In this document: positions 56,001-64,000 of the stretch, piece after piece
Layout of the letters: each line of letters opens with the position of its first letter
Position numbering within the stretch: the stretch's first letter is position 1
Assembly: GCA_035610365.1 (NCBI GenBank)
Contig: CM069435.1
Span: forward strand, 8,644,001 to 8,708,000
Source: Aquatica leii
Taxonomy: Eukaryota > Arthropoda > Insecta > Coleoptera > Lampyridae
Direction of reading: 5' to 3'
Length of the DNA: 64,000 nt
Notes under the pieces: model-generated
Database searches by the model: none
What the model saw: the letters and a program-made list of their open reading frames with translations, nothing else
Told to the model about the DNA's origin: nothing
Translations under genes and position numbers: made by a program

Positions 56001-58094
56001 TATCACGAAGTCAGTTAAAAGAATATTGTGATTCTGTTCTGTTTGGTATACATTTAAGAAATAAACAAGTTTCATCGGCGTTAACAAAGTTTTCGGAATC
56101 TATCTATTTAAAACATTTTTTAACGTCAATCGCAACCATTCTGTGCATTTTTTATCACTTACAGTTGCACTTTCTCTATTAAGAATTGCGTTACAGATAT
56201 TTTTAGAGTACAATAACAAAATTTTTTAATCTAAACAAACGTATTGTAAAAATTCAGCTTAAAAAATTATGTAAAATAGATTATTTGTGTATAGAAACAA
56301 ACATGAGGAGAAAATTGATAACATTAACCGAAACTATGATCACTATAAACAGTGTTTTTTCGATGTAGTCGAATACGTCCGGTTTGTTTAATAAAATGAT
56401 AACATTACCTGATTAATAATATTATTCCTAATTCCAATAAGAGTATAAGGCTTCAAGGATTTTGAATAATTAATTTTACTTTTGAATTTGACATTTTAAG
56501 TAACTAAATACATTTATTGAGAAAACTGTAAAACATAAATTTTAACATAAAGCATATGTGTGTATGCGTTGAAGTATACATTCAAATTTGACTTTTATAA
56601 AATCAATTGAAACGAACGTGTGTAAAATAAAATGAAAAATGAAAGCATTCATTGATAAATTGAAATTTCCTTTATGAATAGTATTATGCCGAATAGCACT
56701 TCCGTTTCCAGCTGTAGGAAATTTAAAAAATCTCAGTGTATAAAATAAGTCGTACTTATAAAAACAAACTTTTAATCAGTAAAGTGCCAAAAATAAAAAA
56801 AAATTGATAACCTATCAAATTTTAGTAGGGTAGACGTTAGACGACTACATGTAAAGTACTTTTCAAACTGCATATCAAATATGCAACTCAGCGTCATTAT
56901 GAACGTTTACCTCCAAGTTTATAATACCAGGCTTAATAAGAAAACAAAACTGCAATTTACTAAATTAACATTTAATTTAACATATACGTGACGCAAAGTT
57001 CTTAAAAAAATAGTTAGGGTAGGTTTTTTCTTATAAAAACTAACATTTGCTAAGTTTAAAGTAAAAATAAATGTAAGCAAATCAGTTCTGTTACGTACAT
57101 AAAATTTCTGATAACACAATTATTTTTGTGATTTTGTCAATACTGTTACCATACATTGTTGCATTTCCTTTGAGACAAAATATAATGCAATTGAGGAACG
57201 TTTGCTAAATTCGCGTAATGCGTGGTCCACTAATGGAATGTTAAACTGCTGCCCTGCGTCGTGTGTGTTGCATATTTAATGTAAAGTGGCTAGATCACGT
57301 AAAGTTGTAATGGTATCGTTACAAATTTTGCGATGAAGAAACGTTAAGCAACTTTGTTTATAGTATTTAAAATAATTGATAAAATTTTGTTGACAAAAAA
57401 AAATTTCTACATAACATATGTGATGTATAAAATGTAGATTATGTAGAAAGTACAAATAAAATGCGAAAAATAATATAAAAGATTAAAATAACAATAAATC
57501 AAAAGATAAAATTACCAAATAATTTAATTATTGTCTCTAGATATACTCAAACCTTTCATGACTTTTCTCCTCTCCTACCTGAAGGTTTAATACAACTACA
57601 TCCTTCATAATTATTAGAAGAAAAATTTACCAATACGATTTAACTCCATTTTGGCTCAAAATAGTTAAAAGAAAACAGTTAAAATTAAATAAAACTAAGC
57701 TGTTTTACAATTCAGTTCTAGTTTTTTTGAGCAATCGCCATCGAAATAATATTTTGGTATGAAGCTCAGCACTATTTAAAGTATCCATCAAAATTTTGAA
57801 CACGTATAGTATATTTTGTATTAAAAGTCAAAGATAAAAAACTTTAAAAAACCAAAGCTCAATTTTTTTAAAAATAGTTCGACATCTTGCAGAGAATTAA
57901 ATTCTCTATCAAAATAAAACTGCATGTACCGTCGAATCAAGCGACTTGAGACAGCCACCAATGTATGGTAAGTATATTTTAATATCACAATTTTTGCAAT
58001 AAAAATAAATGACACCCTACAAACAATGTACCAAGTCGCCCGCAGTTATTATAAAGGCCATTCTTAAACATTATCTATTCAGTTTTTATTTATT
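56001..58094. other. No gene seen
   Basis: AT-rich sequence. On the minus strand near 56090, VNADETCLFLKCIPNRTE is readable and resembles the NADETGL box of Tigger/jerky transposases, but it has no further support. Confidence 0.35.
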
Positions 58095-58590
58095 TTTAGA
58101 ATAACCATAGAAAAATACAAAAGAACTGTTGGCAGCAAAAGTTATGCAGACTTTGATCCCAAAAATCTACGATTAGGTATTGAAGAATGGAGAAGGAATG
58201 GAACACCCTACCGAAGACTTTCTAAAGAATATGAAATATCTTTGTCGACTATTTAGAGAAAAATAAACGGTCCCCATATGAAAAACCTTGGCCGTCAAAC
58301 CTTACTTTCGTCGCAGGAAGACGATTAGATTGTTGAAAACATTGTAACTGCTGGCCGCTGGGGATTTTCTACTACAGGGAATGACTTGAAAACCAAACTA
58401 AAGTCATATCTAGATAGACAAAGTGTACTAAAATTTCCAAAAGAAAATTGTTCAGGTAAAGACTGGGTATATGCTTTTTTAAATAGACATAGTCAGATTT
58501 TAAGCAGTCATGAAGAAAAACTAAAGTAATTGCACGATATGAGTCAAAACATGTCTATCAAATCATAGTCTCGTCAAAAACTCGAAGCAG
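58095..58590 (+). pseudogene. Tigger/pogo-type transposase, N-terminal half
   Basis: Reads KRTVGSKSYADFDPKNLRLG and then IEEWRRNGTPYRRLSKEYEIS, ending in LSTI and a stop: a psq-type helix-turn-helix for DNA binding. The second domain (CENP-B type) follows, with VTAGRWGFSTTGNDLKTKL and FPKENCSGKDWVYAFLNRHS, where G-K-x-W...FLxRH is the family signature. Three stops break it. A splice-acceptor-like tract (tttatttttag) precedes it at 58088-58099. The DDE half appears on the other side of the MULE insertion at 60725-61360. Confidence 0.8.
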
Positions 58591-58723
58591 GACGTTTGGG
58601 CGCCGGCGGTTGAGCGCCGGCGATTGGGCGACGGCATTTGGGCGCCAGGCGTTTGAGCGCCGGGCGTTTCGGTGCTGGGCGTTTGGGCGCCGGGCGTTTG
58701 GACGCCAGGCGTTTCGGCGCCGT
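58591..58723 (+). repeat. Left MULE terminus: about nine tandem 14-bp GC-rich units
   Basis: Units such as gtttgggcgccggc, ggttgagcgccggc and cgtttcggcgccg, with small variations. Reading frames through it are artefacts of the repeat. Confidence 0.85.
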
Positions 58724-59014
58724 TATTATGTTATGCAAGAAAATTTTACCAACGCACTTTCAAAACGCTACTTTACATTACCCTTTATGTTATTAAATGT
58801 TTAAAGTAAATTTTGCAACATCGGTATTTTCTTAATTGTTGTACATTTTCTCTGGAAAATATTTTAATTATTGTCTTATCCTGCAATTAAGAAGATTAGT
58901 GTAATTAGAAAATTTTAGTATTTAAACTTACTCTTCCACATCAGTCTCTTCAGTTGTCTGCAGATATTTGTTGCCATAATTTTGTGAGCGTAATAGTGTC
59001 CAAGTCTACATTTA

Positions 59015-60450
59015 ATTATGGAAGATACTCAAAGTAAGCGAAACAAAAAAAAAGTGTCCTATAATGGTTACATGTACGTTTATGACAAGGCAAGCAAAGA
59101 TGGAACAAAAAATATTTGGAGATGAGTGAAAAGCGGATAAGTGTTTAGGTCGTGTCCATATAACAGTAGATGACGAATATTTGTGCTCCTTAGGTAACCA
59201 CAATCATAATAGTGATGCGGCATGCGTAATTGTTCTAAAATAAAAGTTGATATTAAAAGACGTGTCAAACAAACCATGGAAATTCCTGCCCTCTGGGCCT
59301 GCAGTTCAAAGACAGTTGCCCAACAAGCATGCTATTAGAAGATTGTGTCAGCGGACGCAAAACCGTATCGCTGCTGCATCCCCAACTCCGATAGATGTGG
59401 AAACGTTAGTAATTCCGGAAGCGTACATACTATACAAATGTGCTCCTGGAGAATCCGAGATGTTCTTATTGAAACATACCGGATCAGAGCAGCTAGACCC
59501 ATTTATAATATAAATATTTAGGAGGAAAGATAACGCACGATGGAGCCAGCACAAATTTTTATGGATGGAACATTTCGGCAAGCGCCTCCGTTGTTCCACC
59601 AAATTTACGTTATTTTGGCAAACAAGGGTGGATTCGTATTTCCAGTTTTGTACGCGTTATTGCCAAACAAGCAACGGCAAACGTACGATCGGCTGTTTTC
59701 AATTATAAAAGAAATGTGGCTGCAATTTCAACCTAAAACTGTTTTGTTGGATTACGAAATAGCCGTAATTGAATCGGATCAGTTGCTGAAGCATTTCCAA
59801 CGACACGATTACTAGGTTGCCTGTTTCATCCTGTTTACAATTTTAAGAAACAAATAGCCAGTCATGGGTTGACGGTACAGTATAATACCGATCCCGAATT
59901 TGCTCTTTTTGCACGGATGTTAGTTGCATTAGCCTTTAATCCTCTAGATCACATTGATGACGCAATTGAAGAGCTTTCTGCACAATTAGCAAACGAATTG
60001 CAACCAATTTTAAACTGGTTTGAAGATAACTTCCAACGGGAAGGCAAAATAGAAACCACACACGCAGGAAGGCGTTATTTTCGCTAAATATTTGGAACGT
60101 GTACCAAAAAGTGCGTAATAATAAAGATTGTACCAATAATTTTGCGGAGGCTGTTCATTGTAGTTTGCAGTGCCAATTAGGTATGGACCATCCGTCGCTG
60201 TGGAAATTTATCGACGGCCTACGAAGCATCCAGAAAGGACGCGACGCATTGTATGAAAAACTTGTAGGTGGCCAAGCACCTCCTCATAAAAGAGCAAAAT
60301 ACCAAGCTGCGGATAACAGAATTACCACAATTGTTCAAGACTTTGAGAACCGAACAATTATTGAGTATCTCAGAGGGTTTTGTTTATTTTTTATAGTGCA
60401 TGTTAATAAATTATTTTTTCATCGTAGTTTATTTTATTGTATTATTTAGT
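59015..60450 (+). pseudogene. MULE-type transposase with N-terminal FLYWCH zinc finger
   Basis: Around 59020-59235, one frame with two breaks gives VSYNGYMYVYDKASKDGTKN, then CLGRVHITVDDEY and GNHNHNSD: a FLYWCH domain in which an early Cys is lost. PTPIDVETLVIPEAYILYK follows. At 59540-59815 the DDE domain has IFMDGTFRQAPPLFHQIYV (first Asp) and LLDYEIAVIES (second Asp). Next are GCLFHPVYNFKKQI near 59815 and FALFARMLVALAFNPLDHID (59890-59960). The C-terminal part at 60099-60390 has NNFAEAVHCSLQCQLGMDHP, with Glu in NFAEA as candidate third catalytic residue. At least four breaks exist, though long stretches remain open, so decay is fairly recent. Confidence 0.85.
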
Positions 60451-60640
60451 TAATATCTACTCAGTATAATGAATTGAGGTATTAAAATTTTTAATGTACT
60501 GAAAGTGACATTTTACTTACATACATTTTTTGTTAACCAACGTAATACATACATCAAATTTTGATCTGGCCCGTGTCAAAAAATGTTGCTCAATAACATA
60601 AGAATCCCATTTCACTTTCACTCCATTCAACTTTTTTATA

Positions 60641-60700
60641 GCGCCGAAATGCCCGGCGCTAAAACGCCCGGCGGCAAAACTCCTGACGCCCAATCGCCGG
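60641..60700 (-). repeat. Right MULE terminus: about four tandem 14-bp GC-rich units, inverted
   Basis: Minus-strand units such as gattgggcgtcagg, agttttgccgccggg and cgttttagcgccggg. Inverted partner of the left terminus but shorter. Confidence 0.85.
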
Positions 60701-60724
60701 CTCTCGAATGTTGCGTACCGTCGA

Positions 60725-61360
60725 AAACTAGTCACTCAGTAATGTTTGCTGGCAGCGCCGCAGGAGATTTATTGTTTGTTTATATAGCATATAAGACAGG
60801 GCATCTATATGCCACTTGTACAACTCGAGGGCAAACCGAAGCACAGTACAACAGGAATTAGGCTAGTTGGTTGACTGAAACATTGTTTGAAGATTTGTTC
60901 TTAAACGTTGCATTAAAGTATTTTAAAAACTTCCCGGAAAAACAACCACAAGCCCTCATTGGAGATATTCTTGCTAGCCACCTAAACATAAATTGTTATT
61001 AAAATCTGTCTAAAATACAATTAAACATTCATTTAGCTTTCTCCAAATGCGACTCATGTTTGTCAACCATTAGTCGCTTATTTGAAACCACTTAAATTGA
61101 TTTGGCGCAACTGTCTTTTAAAATAAAAGCTTAAGAACAGGGGGACTGTCCAGAAGGATGTTTTTCCAAGGCTGATAAAACCGTGTCTTCAAAAACTTGA
61201 TGAAAATGGTAAAACCCGCCAAAATTTTCAGGCTGGTTTTAGGGAAAGTGGAATTTATGCAATTGGCCAAAATGTGGTATTAAAAAGACTTCTATTCGAT
61301 AGGAACGTTGCATCTGCTCAACCAGGCAATGCTATAATTGATATATTGAAATACTTTTGA
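60725..61360 (+). pseudogene. Tigger/pogo-type transposase, DDE half
   Basis: Reads SHSVMFAGSAAGDLLFVYIA, the SVMFxGNAAGxxLPP block of DDE_1 transposases. QTEAQYNRN*ASWLTETLFE follows, then QALIGDILASHLNINC (the GDNLSSH motif with catalytic Asp kept but N changed to I). After a frameshift: LAFSKCDSCL, and from about 61140 GTVQKDVFPRLIKPCLQKLD and NFQAGFRESGIYAIGQNVVL, the C-terminal end of this family. It is the rest of the gene that begins at 58095, now separated by the MULE. The first Asp block (VDETG) is absent. Confidence 0.8.
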
Positions 61361-64000
61361 ATAATGTTCACAGCAAAGAAACTGAGTCAAAATTTTGAAA
61401 AGACCCAAAACAAAAACTGAATATCAGCGCTAGTGGCAGCGTAACAAACAATGAAGACACAGAGAAAATTTAAGGCCAAGAAAATCAAGAACAACCAATA
61501 ACGTAAAAAGGTCTACAATCCAAAAACAAATAAAATATAAGTCTTAAGAGAGCTCAGATACACTAGAAGACTTCAGCAAGAACCATGCCCAAAATTAATC
61601 TGTCGATTTAAATATTCTTCAAATGTTGCAAAGAAAAATGGTAAGACGACTAAAGCCACTCGCAATCAAAATTTAATTTTTTTTAGTTTATTAAATTTAG
61701 ATTTAAGATTTGTAGTTCTATGTCCTGATAGACAAATAACGCTTTCTAAAAAAGTATCATGTTGTTAATTTTTTAAATAAAAATACTATTTTCTGTATGT
61801 TTTTGTATTCTTTTGTCTACATATTTTTTAAAAGACCTTTTACGTGTTTCAAGTCACGCAAACAGTTTCAAATTTGACTGGAAACCTTTAAAACACCGTT
61901 GTCTCAATTCACTCGGAATGAAGGGTGACTTGAGGCAGTCAAAATATAAAAAAAAATAAAATAGCTATTGAGGTCAAGAATCAAATTTAATGTCATAAAT
62001 CTACTCTACACGTCAAGACTCAAAACCTGATAGTAATACTTTAAAGATTTAACAAATTTTTCATAGATATCAACTGAATGTAAAAATTGTCGCAACCCAC
62101 CCGAATTGACGGTAACTATCCCAAAGGCAATGGTTTTAAGGATATTTTATTTTATTAACAAAAGTGCATTTTTTAACGGCTATTAATATTAGATTATTTG
62201 TTGGAAGTAGTATTCTATAAAAACAATTGAGAATCCTGACAAATAAATAAATTAAGTATCAAAAATAAATAAATGCACATTTAGTACAACGAACAAGAAA
62301 AATTACATTGTACAAAAAAATTAACAAAGAGCAATAATAATTCTAAAAAGAACAAACAAATTTTAAAAAATCACAGTTATCGCAAATCTTGCAATTATCG
62401 GAAGGTGTTGAAAACAAATCCAATATTACCTACCTAATATAATGAAGAAGGTTTATTACAATTTTCAAAAATAAGAATGCATACATAAATAATAAAAAAA
62501 TAAAAACTAGAAATAACTAATAGTAGTAGTAGTAGTATGTAAAATTTTCTTTAGACACAATTTTAGAACCAAAGTGAAACTTTTAGAAATTTTGCCAGAC
62601 TTTGATTGAATACCCTTGGATTAAATAAATCATTCAATAATTAAATAAACAATTTATATCGCTTGATTCCTGACAATTGCTTCACCATACTCTAACTAGT
62701 TGATGCGCAATTTTAAAAAACAAAAAAACTAAACTAAATCCACAGTTTGAAAATTAAACTTTTTTCAACAGTTTGTCGCGTTTGCGATTCCTTGTCATAT
62801 CTGCTTTCTGATTAAATTTTTTGGTTTTTTACCGATTCTACAATTTCTTTTCCTATTAATCTTAAACAAATGCGCTACTGACTATAAAAAAGCATTAAAG
62901 AGATGAACTTTACTTTAACATGAATCCTTTCTCTAATCTTAACAGATTTATAACGCTCTTAATCTTTACAATTGCTTGACTGTTGATACAATTTCAACAT
63001 TCAAAATTTACTCAAATTTTATTTTACATACTTTTGTCCTATGTTGATAACTTTACAGTGAAATCGTTTATGATTTAAACTAATGATTACTGATAGTTTT
63101 TATTATAAAACTTTATAAACCAGGTTTATTAAATTATTTTGTTTCAGCATTTTAAAATGTGAACATAAATTATAGGTTTAGTAGAACTTGTGTGTTTGGG
63201 TCGAGTTGCTTTTGTTGATCACCGCGGCTTTTTTGCGGCTAAGGGTAGCTTTGTCGGTGTCTTAATAATACACACACCACATTTTTTGTATTGATTTGCT
63301 TAATAACTTAAAATAACCAATAAAGTATTACCCTAAAACGGTACAAGATAGAAGAAAGTTGCAAATAAACATTTTTATAGTGAACAAAATTTACTATAAA
63401 AAAGTCGGCGGAAGAGTACAATTACCTTCAATAGTTTAGAGGATACAACTGTGCAAAGTTACACGAAAATGTCTTACATTATATTAAAATTGTGTAACTT
63501 AAACTATTAGATATAATTATACACACCCGCGGACTTTTCTGTAGTAAATTTTGTGCTCAATAAATTGTTTATGTGCAATTTTCATCTATATTGTGCCGTT
63601 TTGCAGCGTACAAGGCGGAAGCTCGCGCGGGTCTAATTCTTCAATTACTATAATTAGTTTTTATCACTACTGGCTGAAATTAAGATTGATTATATTTTTA
63701 AAACATAAAATGAATAATAAGGAACATCCTGTTTAATAATAATAAATACTGCATCCGAAAAATACAAAAAATGAAGTAAAATTAAGCATCACCGCAAATT
63801 CCAGATTTGTTATATCTGAGCGTTTCATTGTTTCGTTACACGAAACTTTGAAACAAGCATCCTATAAGTGTTTTCAACACTAAAAATTTTTTTTTTTTTG
63901 GACAAGTCGAGTTATCGTGGAGGCCATTTAATTAGACCGCTTTTCCACCTTTGTAGAAATGTAGCATAAGATGATCATAGATAACCAGTGTAGTGAACAG
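61361..64000. other. No gene seen
   Basis: AT-rich to the end of the window. A (TAG)n run lies at 62521-62537, and a T run of about 14 near 63890. A short GC-richer stretch at 63530-63635 (cccgcggac ... gcgcgggtct) may be an inverted pair. There is no coding signal. Confidence 0.4.
62521..62537. repeat. (TAG)n microsatellite
   Basis: Five to six consecutive tag units. Confidence 0.8.

Larger units (their letters stand above)
58591..60700 (+). mobile_element. FLYWCH/MULE-type DNA transposon with tandem-repeat termini
   Basis: The left terminus (58591-58723) is about nine tandem copies of a 14-15-bp unit of the type cgtttgggcgccggg. The right terminus (60641-60700) holds about four copies of the same unit in inverted orientation. 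Between them lies a FLYWCH zinc finger and MULE transposase gene, and both sides are flanked by parts of one Tigger gene, so the element is nested. The termini are strikingly GC-rich in this AT-rich window. I cannot fix the target duplication; ctcgaa stands on both sides (58581-58586 and 60703-60708). Confidence 0.8.

Noticed and set aside
56080-56110. NADET-type transposase motif on the minus strand
   Set aside because: A single short match (VNADETCLFLK) with no neighbouring Tigger/jerky sequence, so it was not listed as an element.
58610-58804. Open frame rich in GRRAFG-type repeats at the MULE left end
   Set aside because: It is a translation of the tandem 14-bp terminal repeat and has no independent coding evidence.

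Overview
The window looks like intergenic or heterochromatin-like DNA from an arthropod, most probably an insect. It is very AT-rich and has no long open reading frames apart from transposon genes. All protein matches are metazoan transposable-element families: piggyBac, Ginger1, Tigger/pogo, FLYWCH-type MULE, copia, Ty3/gypsy, Penelope and LINEs. I see no convincing host gene, rRNA or tRNA. Nearly every coding remnant has stops or frameshifts, so this is a layered graveyard of mobile elements with a few structurally complete copies.

Layout. 1-333: piggyBac C-terminal fragment. 2060-2215 (-): MADF-like fragment. 3058-4344 and 26799-28074: two copies of a TIR element (ends CCCAGTAAACAC) carrying a small intron-split ORF. 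6341-7475: 232-bp tandem array. 12308-14079: internally deleted TIR transposon with a cysteine-rich protein. 14230-16780: decayed LINE. 18521-18800: 99-bp tandem repeat. 19390-20620: Penelope-like element (PLE). 20757-22010 (-): decayed piggyBac. 22150-22488: GIY-YIG remnant of a second PLE family. 25071-25127: hammerhead-like motif. 30860-31980: LINE fragment. 32023-35070: copia element with 5' LTR and half-tRNA-type primer site, truncated in RT. 35070-36420: another LINE. 36850-38290 (+) and 39640-40643 (-): two further piggyBac remnants.

44020-53520 is the most informative part. A Ty3/gypsy-type element (-) has its 5' LTR split by a structurally complete piggyBac (46126-48482, TTAA on both sides). 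Rejoined, the LTR is about 338 bp, with inverted ends, heat-shock-element-like palindromes, TATA and Inr. A 5'-truncated PLE follows (49400-50640), and its TA-rich tail was entered by a complete Ginger1 element (50669-53187, 205-bp TIRs, TATA duplication). The PLE 3' sequence, with a damaged hammerhead motif, resumes beyond it.

58095-61380: a Tigger/pogo transposase gene is interrupted by a FLYWCH/MULE element whose ends are tandem GC-rich 14-bp repeats in inverted orientation. The remaining stretches are AT-rich DNA in which I see no gene. All functional statements rest on reading translations by eye; no database search was possible.
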